A stretch of DNA of 64,000 nt from Agriotes lineatus (lineage: Eukaryota; Arthropoda; Insecta; Coleoptera; Elateridae), in the NCBI GenBank assembly GCA_940337035.1, contig CALNHX010003298.1, positions 62,001 through 126,000 on the forward strand, read 5' to 3'. Both the position numbers and the translations under genes were made by a program. Below, in pieces: positions 1-11,368 of the stretch. The notes beneath the pieces were generated by a model. The model had not been told where the DNA came from. It did no database searches and worked only from the letters and a program-made list of their open reading frames with translations. Position 1 is the first letter of the stretch. Each line of letters opens with the position of its first letter.

Positions 1-1111
1 AGCATTTCATTCATATATGGTGTAATTTATATTGTTTTGTCTATAATTTGTAACTGATAACATTCAGAATTTGCATTTGGAGTAATAAAAACGTTGCTGA
101 AGCCAGGTAAAGATCCCACGTTTCATCCACGAATTTAGACCTCTTGTTCCTGTAGAGCGCATTTCAAAACCTGTGCCTGTTTGTAATCGCTTTCTCGTGC
201 GCCAATATAGTCTGTTTCGATCCTACGGCGGTCAGTTGCTTTTCGCAAAAGTAGAATGTATCGGTTGTTTGAATGGAAGAGTGAGAGCGAATGTATTGGC
301 CTCACACCCCCGCCGTTTCGCCAGACAGCTGAACACATGTTCGTACAGCTGTACATTTTACGGAGCGCATTAGTGTCCTGACCGTGCGTCTCCCCCTCAT
401 TTTCGGTAGCGGTTTTTCTTTTTTCTCGTGGAAGTTGACCATACGTAACCAAGCGGAGTGGTTCTGTGCAAGCGGCCTCCGCGGCTACGGCCGTTGGAGC
501 CCGCTGTAGAAGATTCGAATTCGAGTAGTGCAGTGGTGCACCAAGTGTCGAAGAGGCATTGATAACCTGTCGGAGAAGGTAACAGTAAGTTTCGGTCCAG
601 TATAAAGGGTATAATTCGGTTTGTTGTTGTTTCGTATTGTTGCATAAGTTATGGATTAACCGTTGTTATGGATTATAAAAGAAACCGGCTCGAAGATATC
701 TAAGTTTTGCTGCGGGTCACACGTTGGCGATACGTGCTCCTGCCGTGCTTGCTTATGCAAGTTTCTGTATGCTATCGTCATCGTGTTGTGAGTACCCTTT
801 CCCTGTGGCACCTTTCTGGTCGCAAATTTCCCGCATTTATCTATTCCTGGCTGCCGATGTTGTTCTCTTTGATCACTTGTCGCAGCATTCCGGAATGACG
901 GCTTTCCCACTGGACATCAACACTAAGTTTGTCGCTTAACCACCAGGTACTGTCCAAATAGTTGAGATGTAGTTTATCTTAGAACCTAGAGTGTAGCGTT
1001 CCCTTTCACAGTGCGCGGACTGACTCCAAACCCGTAATCAAACGCAGTAATTTTATATAGAGTGCGCCTTTGGCGCTGATTAGCCGCTTCTATCCTTTAT
1101 CTAATAGACGT
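1..1111. other. No gene recognised; CpG-richer stretch
   Basis: I see no convincing coding region here. Positions of about 150-620 are richer in GC and CpG than the rest of the window, so this could be a 5' untranslated or promoter region or an old repeat. Short open frames of 60-105 codons occur on both strands but show no domain or motif that I recognise. Confidence 0.3.
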
Positions 1112-1640
1112 GTCTGTCTGGGACGCTGTTTTGTCCGGGACGCTATTTCAGCAGCCAAACCGTAAGAGATAGAGAAAAAAGTTATGAAAGTTATATGTTT
1201 GGAATGCTCATGTCAGCCCAGGAAACGAATTTCAGTCACGTGACACTTCCGGTTTTCGAGAAATCACGTGATTTCCGTCTGTCCGGGACGCTGTTTTGTC
1301 CGGGACGCTGTTTCAGCAGCCAAACCGTAAGAGATAGAGAAAAAAGTTATTAAAGTTATATGTTTGGAATAGTCATGTCAGCCCAGGAACCGAATTTCAG
1401 TCACGTGACACTTCCGGTTTTCGAGAAATCACACGATTTCCGTCTGTCCGGGACGCTGTTTTGTCCGGGACGCTGTTTCAGCAGCCAAACCGTAAAAGAT
1501 AGAGAAAAAAGTTATGAAAGTTATATGTTTGGAATGGCCATGTCAGGTCAGGAACCGAATTTCAGTCACGTGACACTTCCGGTTTTCGAGAAATCACGTG
1601 ATTTCCGTCCGTCCGTGACGCTGGTCCGTCCGGGACGGTC
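1112..1640. repeat. 165-bp tandem repeat, about 3.2 copies
   Basis: The blocks GTCTGTCYGGGACGCTG and CAGCAGCCAAACCGTAA recur at exact 165-bp spacing: units start at 1112, 1277 and 1442, with a partial fourth unit at 1607. Copies differ at only a few positions. Each unit also contains a short self-complementary stretch around TCACGTGA. Because 165 is a multiple of three, one frame stays open and encodes a repeated 55-residue peptide, which is most simply a by-product of the repeat length. Confidence 0.9.
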
Positions 1641-1907
1641 TTTTTTGTTTTATTAAATGAGACATTTGTCTCACTGGACTGCTAGTTATATTCTAATACG
1701 TTAATTGTTTATCCAGTTTGCCTGTTTTTTTAAAATTAAGAAATTGATATTTGAGGTGTACCTGCACTCTCAGTTTTTTATTTGAACCAATATACGGATA
1801 TTCAGTTACCTTTGTTTCTTTATAACTTTTGCATGCGTTTTGTATCGAATTTATGTGGTTTTCTCTAGCTGTAACGATCAATGTAAGGTGAAGCGACGGG
1901 AGCTGTT

Positions 1908-4397
1908 TAACCTTCTTCTTCTTCGTCTTGATCGTAATTTAGGCCTTAAAGGCCTGTAATTTCCAACACTTTATTCTTGAGATGTGGATTGCCAGCTTTC
2001 TTTCCACCGCTTTAATGGTCGTCCAGGTAGTCTTCTTCCTCCGACCTTTCCATCTCTTGCTATTCTTGCTATTCTGTTGTTGTCCATTCGGCTTACGTGT
2101 TCGTTCCAATTTCGCCTGCGTTGTCTAGTCCATCTCACAATGTCTTGAACTTTACATGTTTCTCTGATGGTTTCGTTTCTGATTCTGTCTCGCAGGGTTT
2201 TTCCTGTTATTGTTCGTAATACCCTCATTTCAGTTTTTCGTAGTAGATGTTTTGTTTTACTGGTGTCTGCTCTTGTCTCTGCTGCGTAGGTCATGATGGG
2301 TCTTATGCATGATTTGTATATGCGCACTTTGCTATCTATGTTAAGGAACTCATTTCTCAATATTACGTCTTTTAAACATCCTGCTACTGAATTGGCTTTA
2401 ATGGTTTGGCTAGCTACTTCTTTTGTTAAATTTCCATAGCTAGATATTTCTACACCTAAGTATGTAAATGTCATTACTTGTTCAATTGTTTTATTGTTAA
2501 CCATTAATTTACATCTTTGGGGTTCTTTTGCTATTACCATGCTTTTTGTTTTTTCTACCGATATTGTTATATTGTATTTCTCAGCCTCTGTTTTGAATTT
2601 TTGTAGTAATCGCTGGAGATTGTCTTCATTTTCTGCTATAATTATTGCGTCGTCTGCATAACATACAATTGAGATCTCGCCTGTGCTGAGTTTATACACT
2701 AGATTCAGGTTCTTTGTTGCTGCGATAATTTTATCCATTATAAGATTAAATATTAGCGGACTTAGGCTATCTCCTTGTCGGATTCCTGTACGAACCTGTA
2801 CGTCTTCAGAGTATTTTCCTTGTAATCGTAGTTTAGTCGTATTGTTCGTGTTTAGGTTTTTTATTACTCTTATTAAATCCTGGGGTATTCCCTTTTCTTG
2901 GCATATTTGAAGCACATCTTTTAACAGTACGCAATCGAATGCTTTCGTTAGATCTATAAAGCATATGTACATCGGTTTATTAAACTCAAGCGATTTCTCA
3001 ACTAGTTGTCGGATAATAAATATTGCATCGGTAGTCGATCTGTTTTTACGAAATCCTTGCTGTTCCTCCTTTATGCCTACTATTTTGTTTATTTCGTCGC
3101 TAATCAAGCTGGTGAATAATTTAGTTATTGTATTTAACAGCGATATGGTTCTATAATTTGAGGGATCGTTCTTGTTTCCCCTTTTAAATAGTGGAATTGT
3201 AATACTATGTCGCCATTCGTCTGGTACTGTCGATTTATCTATTATATTTTTAAAGAAGATCCTTAATTCTTTGGCTAATGTTGTTCCGCCATATTTAATC
3301 AGTTCATTAGGTATAGTATCGGGCCCGGAAGCTTTTCTATTTTTCAGTTTCTTCATAGATTCAGTTATTTCATTTTGGAGGAATGTTGTTTGATTTATTG
3401 TTTGGTTGTTTTTCACATTCTGGGGAAGATCATTGTCAACGTTGCTTACTTCACTATATAGGGTACCTAGGTATTTTGCCCATTGTTCTTCGCTTAAGTT
3501 TTGAATTTGTATACATTCATTAATGCTGTTTTTTTGTCGTTTAATAATTCCCCAAATTTTCCTTTGTGCACCGTATAGATCATGTTCGATCTCTTTTGTA
3601 AATGCCATCCAGTATTCTCGTTTTAGGGTTCTTATTTGTGTATTTACTCTGTTTCTGACTTCTACGTAGTTCTGATGTTCCTCTTCTGTTTTGTTTGATC
3701 TGTATATGAGATAAGCTTCTCTTTTCTCTTGCGCCAATTGCTTCACCTCTTTTGTGAACCAGGGCTTTGTTTTCTCTCGTGTCGGTATTTTTACTTTTCT
3801 TTTACCAATGGCTTGTTCGGCCGCACTTAATATGTTGTATTTTAGTTTGCGCCAGCTCTCGTTGATATCTTCTTCATCTTCAATTGCATTATCAGTTATC
3901 ATATTCTGCAGTCTCATTTCATATAAATTTCTAGTACTTTCATCTTGTAACGACTCTATATTCAGTTTCTCTGTAGTTCTACATTCAAGTTTTTTATTGT
4001 TTTGTGCTATCATTCTTACTTTGCAAAGTATTAGACGATGGTCAGAACCAATGTTTGCAGATGTTAGGGCCCTTACGTCTAAGATTTGTGTAGGATGTAT
4101 TGTTCTGTTAGATAATATATAGTCAATAGTTGATCGTTGACCTCTTGAGTTTTCCCAAGTGTATTTGTGTTGTTGCTTGTGTGGGAAGAAAGTGTTGTTG
4201 ATACGTAGCTCATTGTATGCACAAAATTCGATGAGATGTTCCCCATTTTCATTAATTGTGTCTTCGTTAAATTTTTGTTTTACACCCTGGATAACTTGGC
4301 TTCCTATCCTGGCATTTAAGTCACCTAGTATGAGCACTTTATCAATAGGTTGTATTTTATCTAGTAGCATTTGTAGGTCTGCAATCTCTTTTTTTAT
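1908..4397 (-). mobile_element. 5'-truncated non-LTR retrotransposon (LINE)
   Basis: A LINE lies on the minus strand. Its 3' end is near 1908-1925, where the plus strand reads CTTCTTCTTCTTCG, that is, a (GAA)n-type tail on the element strand. Its 5' end is near 4397, where homology stops inside the endonuclease domain and AT-rich intron sequence begins. It sits just upstream of the GPCR terminal exon at 4462 and is antisense to it. No clear target duplication was found. Confidence 0.85.
1971..4397 (-). CDS. LINE endonuclease-reverse transcriptase (partial 5')
   Basis: About 800 residues are uninterrupted. The first ~120 are the C-terminal half of an APE-type endonuclease (GDLNARIG, then the SDHR catalytic motif). 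A reverse transcriptase follows at about residues 320-620: NYRTISLLN, GFRKNRST, FIDLTKAFD, GIRQGDSLSPLIFN and the catalytic YADDA box. The C-terminal region has a short basic block (GRRLPGRPLKRW) typical of many insect LINEs. The open frame continues nine codons upstream of the first ATG at 4370 before a stop, so the N-terminal endonuclease half is missing. The frame is otherwise intact, suggesting a fairly recent insertion. The clade is uncertain (RTE-like or a neighbour). Confidence 0.88.
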   Translation of the reverse strand: MKKEIADLQMLLDKIQPIDKVLILGDLNARIGSQVIQGVKQKFNEDTINENGEHLIEFCAYNELRINNTFFPHKQQHKYTWENSRGQRSTIDYILSNRTIHPTQILDVRALTSANIGSDHRLILCKVRMIAQNNKKLECRTTEKLNIESLQDESTRNLYEMRLQNMITDNAIEDEEDINESWRKLKYNILSAAEQAIGKRKVKIPTREKTKPWFTKEVKQLAQEKREAYLIYRSNKTEEEHQNYVEVRNRVNTQIRTLKREYWMAFTKEIEHDLYGAQRKIWGIIKRQKNSINECIQIQNLSEEQWAKYLGTLYSEVSNVDNDLPQNVKNNQTINQTTFLQNEITESMKKLKNRKASGPDTIPNELIKYGGTTLAKELRIFFKNIIDKSTVPDEWRHSITIPLFKRGNKNDPSNYRTISLLNTITKLFTSLISDEINKIVGIKEEQQGFRKNRSTTDAIFIIRQLVEKSLEFNKPMYICFIDLTKAFDCVLLKDVLQICQEKGIPQDLIRVIKNLNTNNTTKLRLQGKYSEDVQVRTGIRQGDSLSPLIFNLIMDKIIAATKNLNLVYKLSTGEISIVCYADDAIIIAENEDNLQRLLQKFKTEAEKYNITISVEKTKSMVIAKEPQRCKLMVNNKTIEQVMTFTYLGVEISSYGNLTKEVASQTIKANSVAGCLKDVILRNEFLNIDSKVRIYKSCIRPIMTYAAETRADTSKTKHLLRKTEMRVLRTITGKTLRDRIRNETIRETCKVQDIVRWTRQRRRNWNEHVSRMDNNRIARIARDGKVGGRRLPGRPLKRWKESWQSTSQE

Positions 4398-4461
4398 TTA
4401 ATATTAATTTTACATAAGGTAAATTTTACTACCTAACTTAACATAACACATTCTTTTTTAG

Positions 4462-4896
4462 GACCAAGCAAAAGTGACGACTACATTAATAGCCATCGTA
4501 TTTTTCTACATGATGGGAGAAGTACCAACACATTTCACGGCCCCAAAAACTGCCGCCACTATCCTCTTTTCCGGTGATGACGAAAAGGCTAACGAATCAG
4601 TTACTCTAGAAATCATGCAGCAAGTAACAACGCTATTGAACGCTTTTCACCTGACAATTAAATTTATATTGTATGCCCTGTTTTGTCCGAGCTTTCACAA
4701 AGCCTTAAAAGGCATGGTTCTAGCAAAGTCGATTCGAAGAAGACGCGCCGAAGCTGAAAATTCGTCTGCGAGAGTATCTTTTTTAGACGAGAGTAGCATG
4801 AGAAGTACTGGAAAGCGATTTGATTTAAACCGGCTTGAGTTTATGAACATTTTTGTCAACATCAAAGCAGCTAATGAACTGCCGCGGCTGCTATGA
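4462..4896 (+). CDS. Terminal exon of a class A (rhodopsin-like) peptide GPCR
   Basis: The exon opens after a pyrimidine-rich acceptor (TTCTTTTTTAG, AG at 4460-4461) and reads DQAKVTTTLIAIVFFYMMGE, which has the form of the third intracellular loop end plus transmembrane helix 6. A charged extracellular loop follows, then helix 7 (LLNAFHLTIKFILYALFCP), where the usual NPxxY is replaced by a TIKFILY variant, and helix 8 (SFHKALKGM). The remaining ~65 residues are a cytosolic tail rich in Arg and Ser, ending at a TGA (4894-4896). An in-frame stop just before the acceptor supports the splice boundary; the intron is phase 0. By family knowledge the receptor couples a ligand, probably a neuropeptide, to G proteins in the plasma membrane. 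The ligand cannot be told. Upstream exons are not recognised in the window. Confidence 0.8.
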   Translation, partial: DQAKVTTTLIAIVFFYMMGEVPTHFTAPKTAATILFSGDDEKANESVTLEIMQQVTTLLNAFHLTIKFILYALFCPSFHKALKGMVLAKSIRRRRAEAENSSARVSFLDESSMRSTGKRFDLNRLEFMNIFVNIKAANELPRLL

Positions 4897-5205
4897 GACT
4901 GTGATGTGCGAAAGATCTTTGGGTACCTTACCACGCATTTATTTTTGTAATTATTATACTTCACTTACTTAGTAATGTGCGATACCTCTATTCAGTGTAT
5001 ATTGTACATTTAATAGATACCTTAGCATGACTCCATCCTGACGATGGGACATCAGCACACAGCCTGCTGAATTGTGAAGCAAACATCAGAAAAAACAAAT
5101 TTTTGACAAACAAACATTCAAAATATATTTATTCATTTTGACGTAGCTAGTTTTAATAGCTTTTATTCATTTATTACCTTTAGCCTCTTTTACCTTTCAG
5201 TGTCT

Positions 5206-5392
5206 AAATTCGATTTACATTGAAGCCGACCTCGGTGTAAACAAATGCACACGGTAACTAAGACGCTATCTAACGCTCTCGGATTGGTTGTTTGCAAGCT
5301 TCTTTACTAGAGCGTAATTGACGTAATTTTTGCATCTTTCTGCCTGAATCGTATTTGTTTACACCGAGGTCGCCTTTAACGTAAATAGAGTT
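5206..5392. repeat. MITE-like inverted-repeat element
   Basis: Two arms of about 43 bp face each other: CCTCGGTGTAAACAAAT near 5230 and its complement ATTTGTTTACACCGAGG near 5353, with partly matching flanks on both sides. The 100-bp centre has no coding potential. The layout fits a small non-autonomous DNA transposon of unknown superfamily. Confidence 0.65.
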
Positions 5393-5539
5393 TAGTACCA
5401 TTCATACCGCGGGGAGTGCAATGGTGGTAATGGGTCGCATACGACTTGCATTGTTGCATTACGCTCCCCCGTATCCAAACGCACAATGCATTTGAGGAAC
5501 CGAAATCTAACTAGACCAATGAGTTCAAATCTATTGCCA

Positions 5540-5640
5540 GGCGATAAAATTCTCGGCTAAATTTGAACCCATGTCCACCTGGTTGCTGAGCTCAGCGTTT
5601 ACTTACTCAACCGCCTAGGCGGCCTAAATCAGACACAGAC
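5540..5640 (-). repeat. tRNA-like SINE head (candidate)
   Basis: Read on the minus strand, GCGGTTGAGTAAGTAAACGC resembles a tRNA D-arm/A-box region, and about 35 bases later GGGTTCAAATTT resembles a B box. Spacing fits a tRNA-derived pol III promoter. The acceptor stem is not convincing, so it is more likely a SINE head than a functional tRNA gene. Confidence 0.4.
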
Positions 5641-6086
5641 ACACTGTATACAGGATGGGGCACCATACATGCAGCCCCCTATTTCTTGAGACTGCAACCC
5701 AACGTAAACATATTCTAGCAACACAAATACATACTATTAAGCCGTTGAGTAATATAGTCTGTTGTTACTGAAACTTTTGTACTAATTTAATACTAATACT
5801 AATACTAATTTATTAAACTGTTTTCGGATAGTGCTCTGTGGATTTGCATATCTACGACATTCAACGTGCACTAAACTACTGAATGTTTTTCGTGTTTGTT
5901 AATGTCACTTAAATTTTAAGATTTGTCATATTATTGGTCTTCAAGCTGTCGGCATTAATTGTTAATTGTTTTAATGTTACAGAGAAGCAGTAACTGTGTT
6001 CAATATGTCTTTTAGATAAATATTAAAAATATGTTGCCAGGATATATGTACGTTGGGTTGCAGTCACAAATAGTAAGGGGCACTAA

Positions 6087-6356
6087 CAGCGTACATAAAT
6101 CAAACAAGTAGAGACACTCACTATTGGTTCCTTTGATGTCAAAATACCGATTTGGATGACCTTGAACGGCTCGTAGGGGGGTACTTTCCGATAGTACTAA
6201 GAGATGGTGCCACCACTTTATCACATATGATTGGTAGTAGAGCCAGTAACTGGGTCTGATTGGTAGAACTTTGTGCTGCTATCTGAATGTCAAGCTTAGA
6301 AATACCACCCGAGTTAGTGGCATGAGTGTCTCTACTTGTTTGATGTATGTACGCTG
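6087..6356. repeat. MITE-like element with ~34-bp terminal inverted repeats
   Basis: CAGCGTACATAAATCAAAC at 6087 continues for about 34 bases and is matched in inverse orientation by the sequence ending GATGTATGTACGCTG at 6356. One mismatch is visible in the arms. The 200-bp interior is non-coding. Confidence 0.75.
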
Positions 6357-7300
6357 GCAATAAGTTTCGTGGTCCTCTTTAAAAAAAATAAAAGAAGATG
6401 CGTACTATTTTCAACAGTTTGTATTATTTAATTAATAAAATTAAATTTTGAAGATTTTAGTGTGCCAAGAACATACGAGTAAATATATATTTTTACAAAT
6501 TTAGTATTTAATAAGGATTATATTCACATGGTGTATTTTAATATTACCGACACACAGACATTGGTGGTCCTTGTTCAACAATAAGACAACGTTCTAACAA
6601 ATGTTTTCCCAAAACTGGTGTAAAAACATATTTTTCAGTTGTTAAGACTTTTCAGCAACTAGAGCAGATATCAAATTGAAGTTTGGCGCACTTAAGTGTC
6701 TAACCACATGCAATTAATCAGGCTAATTTGAGTTCACTGGCGTAATCTGTGGTGTGTGTCATCCACTAATGATCGACCAGTACATCTCAAAAGGTGAATT
6801 ATACTGTCTAGAAAAATGAAAAATCACCTTTAAAACTGGCTATTAAGCGCTCACTGTCAATGCGAAAAGTTAGCGATTCACACATTTTTTCCCTAGTAAC
6901 CATTTTAGCATCACAACCACGTAAACAATGTCTTAATGAAATAATCGCGTCACTTCATTTTACTTTACGCATCGCCATGGCTAACCTGATTATTAATTTA
7001 ATTCGTCATTTTTCTGGAACTGGCTAAAATTATTGACAATTGCATCACGGTGCCTCCATCATCACGCAACAGATCTATTGAGTTTGTGAGTTTTTGTGAA
7101 GTTGAAGATGGAATCTGAAGGTAATTGCACCCCGCCTGAAGTATTTGAAGCGGCCCAGACAGCAACCAACGAATGTTGTTGCCGGCCAAATCGCGCGGCC
7201 TTTATGAACAGCGGTACAACGACTTCATCAAGTAGTGTGTATCGAAATTTCAATAATTTAACAATTTTGTTATTTATTTAGGACCGTAGAAAAATTTTTG

Positions 7301-7422
7301 TATGTATTTCGAGTGTAAAGAGCCATTTTGGTATTCGGTTGCTTTTTCGCGCCTCGCTCCCGCTCGGCACGAAACTCGCATCCTCATACCAAAATGGCTC
7401 TCTTTACACACTAAATACATAA
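7301..7422. repeat. Hairpin element with CpG-rich loop
   Basis: Arms of about 36 bp (GTGTAAAGAGCCATTTTGGT and its complement ACCAAAATGGCTCTCTTTAC) flank a ~48-base loop containing CGCGCCTCGCTCCCGCTCGG. It belongs with the other palindromes in this window that carry a CpG-rich centre. Confidence 0.75.
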
Positions 7423-7528
7423 ATATCTATTATCTACGACCACTACTAAAAGTAGGCCTTTTAGCGCTAGCTTGTTTCACTAAAAGTGACGTTTTATAGT
7501 TTACCGTGTTTAAAGAAATCAGCTGTTT

Positions 7529-7552
7529 ACTTTTAGCACATGTGCTAAAAGT
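7529..7552. repeat. 24-bp perfect palindrome
   Basis: ACTTTTAGCACA is followed directly by its exact reverse complement. The same TTTTAGCAC word recurs in both arms of the hairpin at 7866-7958, so this may be the collapsed end of the same kind of element. Confidence 0.7.
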
Positions 7553-7865
7553 GAAGCGAGGTTCAAAACTACAATTTCGAACTGCAAGTGAAGTTGTAAA
7601 GCTATTCTAGTTGCTTCTTGCGTTACAGGTAAAGCGTTTTTGAAATAATTAAAGCGTTATGTAATGAATACAGTCATATGTGGAGTATCAATAATTACAT
7701 TTCGTAACTCACCTTGACAGCACGGGCGTGGCCAAACAATCGCCACCGCGGCGTAGGCTACTATTCATTATGACATAAATTAAAAGCGTCGCAGATGCGA
7801 ACCTTTCTTAAATCGATATTTATGGATTAATAACGGTAAAATTAAGGTCGTAGATAAAATATTGT

Positions 7866-7958
7866 ATGCAACGCGTGCTAAAAGTCGTTTATGCGCGAGA
7901 CATGTTATGTAATTTTCATGTCTCGCGCATAAACGTCGACTTTTAGCACTTGTTGCAT
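7866..7958. repeat. Hairpin element, ~40-bp arms
   Basis: TGCAACGCGTGCTAAAAGTC continues into TTTATGCGCGAGACATG and is mirrored after a 12-base spacer by CATGTCTCGCGCATAAA and the complementary TTTTAGCAC end. There are only a few arm mismatches. Both arms are CpG-rich compared with the surroundings. Confidence 0.75.
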
Positions 7959-7959
7959 A

Positions 7960-9687
7960 AATAGCTATTATGTTATTATTAGCACGTTTTAAACTATAAT
8001 TTTTATTATTCGTCCTTAACCATTCTTAGAAAAACGTCTAATGGACGATGTTACGTAAAAATTCAAATATTCTCGCCCTACTTGAGTTGTCGTCAGATTC
8101 ACTGAAAAACTTAATTTAAAGTTTAATCTACAGCTAGGTATCACAAAGTACTGTAATGAGCGTTTTAGAAGCGTATCTGCGCGGCGAGAAATCGACTTCA
8201 TACAAAAATAAGACGGGGAGAAAAAAGACCATTATATGAAGACTAATTTTCAATAACTAGGCCGTAGAATATGAGGAAAAACGCAAATATTTTACTCTCG
8301 ACAATCAAATGTGAATGATTCTGTTAATCAAACGGTCGGTATTTTAACAACGCAATAGCAGATACTTGTTTAATCAGCGAGCTTTTTACTAGAAAACGAT
8401 GGAATATTAAAAACGAATAAATAAGAGATCGAGGATGGGGGTTGTCCATTTTTCCACATCTCTTATAGTTATCGAGATTCCCTATGAAAACATCGACATT
8501 TGCCCACCCTGGACACTCTCCATGATGATCGCCATGATGATCCATGGGGATCGGACAGAGGTCGTGAAAAAGTCATAAAAAATATTTAAAAAAAAATCTG
8601 TTAATTAAACGAAATACTCTGGCAGAGTAACGATTTTCAGTGAAGTTCTCAAGAGCAGTATTCGTTTATTCGCCCGTAGTTTTGTAATGCTTTCTAAGCC
8701 TTAATAGTTGAAACTATTTTGTGTTAGGTAAACAAGTGTCATCTTTACAATTTAAGACTTACAGACGTCAAGGTCTGATCATTTTTACACACAAAAAATC
8801 TGAACTGTTGTGAGTCGATATTACTTACCATATTTTGAATGTTTCACAAATGTAGCTTTTATATATTATGTTAATTTTTTTATAGCTGAAAAACGGATCA
8901 TCCCTCAATAACTTTAGGGGTTTAATTTCTCTAATGAAGCGTTTCCAGATTTCTGTTCGTATGAAATGTTTTATTATGTATAATTGTATACCTAAGAAAG
9001 CAACATGAATGATGGAACGTCACAAAGAAATTTTATAGATTCAATTAAATAGAATCAATTCCATAAATGTATCGGAGCAATTTTGAATAACCCTGTATAA
9101 TCAATCTCCGGTCGTCACCAAGTGAAGATTAACAATTAAGCTTAGAGTGTAGAAAGTGAATTATTCCTTCCAAAAATAAATCACAAATTTGAAGTTTCAA
9201 CTGAAGACACATTGCCAAGTAGAGAATTAGGTTGAAAAGTACATGACTAGATTGATGCTGAATCCTCGCGTATATCAAGTAAATTTATCCTCACGTATAA
9301 TCGTTAAGATTTCAAAATTTAAAGAAAAAGCATTGTTGTAGAACATCTTACCCAAGGTAATACGATTATCAGATTAAGAACATTAGTTAGATGTAAGTTG
9401 TTGTGTGTGTGGTATCTTTGCATGCGGGGGAACGTAGTGTAAGTCGCGTGCGGGACATTACCTCCGTTGCACTTCCGCGAGGTATGAATGGTCCTCGACA
9501 CCGAAAGGTAAAAGAGGCAATAGATCATGAATGAATGAATGAATGAATTTATTCGAAGCCTTGAAAGTACAACTACAATATTTTTTTGACACTTGAAAAA
9601 TATGTGTAGACAATAATCAATGACGGTAAAATCGTAAATTTTATTCAATAATAACTGAGCAATGAGAGTTCCCATTTTTTGATTGGT
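7960..9687. other. No gene recognised (AT-rich)
   Basis: No domain, exon pair or structured repeat that I can support. The only notable feature is a short run of the tetramer AATG near 9525-9550. This is probably intergenic or old repeat sequence. Confidence 0.3.
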
Positions 9688-10193
9688 CAAAGACCTCAAA
9701 TTAAAAGCTGATCCAAACGTTCTAATACGGCTGGTAACTGATGATACGGTTTGGGTACATCACTTGGAATGCCGAGACATAAGTAGACACCATGCAGTGG
9801 GCTCTAAAAGTCCTCCTGCTCTAAAAAAACCCGCGCTCAATCTTCAGGTGAAAAAATCATGGCAATCAATTTTTGAGAAATCCAAGTATTGTTTTGATTG
9901 AATTGATATGGCTAACTAAAGGCTCTACAACCAAAGCAGGACATGCGTTATGGTAAAACAACGTCACATTCTGTCACCTGAGACCGTGCAGAAAGCCGTC
10001 GAAATCAACTCGATGCTCCAGGAATTCGTCTTTATTGCGTTAGAACATCCACCTTAGACTCATCTGAATTGTATCTGTTCAAAAATTTGAAGAAAATCTC
10101 AGAGAACGTTGTTTTACAACAGACGAGCATTTGAAAGATGCTGCCGATGACTATTTTGAGACTAAAAACGAATAATTTTTTTAATATTGGGAC
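9688..10193 (+). pseudogene. Decayed mariner-like transposase
   Basis: The segment begins with a frame reading VTDDTVWVHH, which matches the position of the first catalytic aspartate block of mariner transposases, followed by a KKPALN region comparable to the usual Lys/Pro/Lys stretch. Near 10070-10110 another frame gives YLFKNLKK, the conserved C-terminal motif after the last catalytic residue. Stops and frameshifts separate the pieces, and the N-terminal DNA-binding part is absent. No terminal inverted repeats were found. This is an old copy, much more decayed than the mariner at 37901-39582. Confidence 0.65.
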
Positions 10194-10842
10194 AAACTTC
10201 TTGCAGAACAACTAGCGCGAGTGCATTGATTTGTGAGAGGGGAGAGACTATAGCGAAAAATAAAGTTATTAAAAAACACCTACTGTTGTTTCATAGTTGA
10301 ATAGCTTGAATAACTTTTCTAGTTTCCCTCGCAGATAATGCTAGTATGAGTAAACTAGGATTTAATTGTCAACAACAGTGGATATTCAGTGGTCATACAT
10401 TTTTACTCCTATTTCTTAATGCCCTATTTTTATCTTGTTAATTTCCGTAGCTTTTTCAGTTTAAACAAGCCCTGCCAACATTCAGTACTAAAAATATAAT
10501 TTTTGTAAATCAAATTTAAAAAAATTTAAAATGCAGTTTCAATCACATAAAACACTGAAAATCAGTGGCTACTGAATTTAAAAGTTGTCCTAGTTTTGTA
10601 TAACGGAGTAGTGGTACTTAAGTCTATTACCAATTGTCTGCTAATTTGTACAACAGCAACACACGAAGGTGTAATGCTTGTTTTGATTTGGCAGCAGTTT
10701 TTAGTTTTCAAAATCAATTATATGAATATGCTAATATATTTTCTATCTGTATTCTATCTGAATTTTATTATCAAATAACAAATTTTTCGCAATGCAATGA
10801 AGACACCAGATTCAGTAAATATTCACTTATAATACCATGAGT

Positions 10843-10996
10843 AGTCAAAGTTATGTCGACTATTTTTGCGGCGGTGTCACGAATGTCCATTGCGCTTGGT
10901 ACGATTAGGACGAGTGCGCTAGCACGAGTCCTAATCCCAAGCGCAATGGACATGAGTAGTGACACCACCGCAAAAATAATCTACTTAACTTTGACT
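10843..10996. repeat. 154-bp near-perfect palindrome without spacer
   Basis: AGTCAAAGTTATGTCGACTA at the left end is mirrored by the sequence ending CTTAACTTTGACT. The arms meet at TGCGCTAGCA near 10919 with essentially no loop. Matching blocks include TTTTTGCGG/CCGCAAAAA, TCCATTGCGCTTGG/CCAAGCGCAATGGA and GATTAGGAC/GTCCTAATC. The centre is CpG-rich. Confidence 0.85.
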
Positions 10997-11368
10997 AAGA
11001 ATGGTATTCGAGGCACTATTCAACACTATAACATATAAGCCAATCACATTGCAGACATTTGCTTTTTTCAACCAATAACAGCAGTATATCACTGAATATT
11101 GGGCACCATGCAAAATATTCACTAAACAATGTACGTACTCAAAAAATAAATAGCCTTGTTGCGAAGTATCGCTTAGCAACGATGTTCTGTCCTTAGTGAT
11201 ATCACTAGGTTACGTAACACTAAACCCCAACAAACTGTGTGGCTTGTTTTAAAAATTTTAAAATGCTGTGTTTTGGAAGTATTCCGCTGAATTTAAGTGA
11301 GAATGAATAATTACATTAATTGTTGGATTATTTTTCAATAAAGTTAATCGTTATGTATTAATATTGTT

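Noticed and set aside
135..452. 105-codon minus-strand frame near the window start
   Set aside because: No motif, no splice context and a mixed composition; probably chance in a GC-richer stretch.
1360..1656. 98-codon open frame with a duplicated peptide
   Set aside because: It is produced by the 165-bp tandem repeat, whose length is a multiple of three; no start context, domain or splice signal supports a gene.
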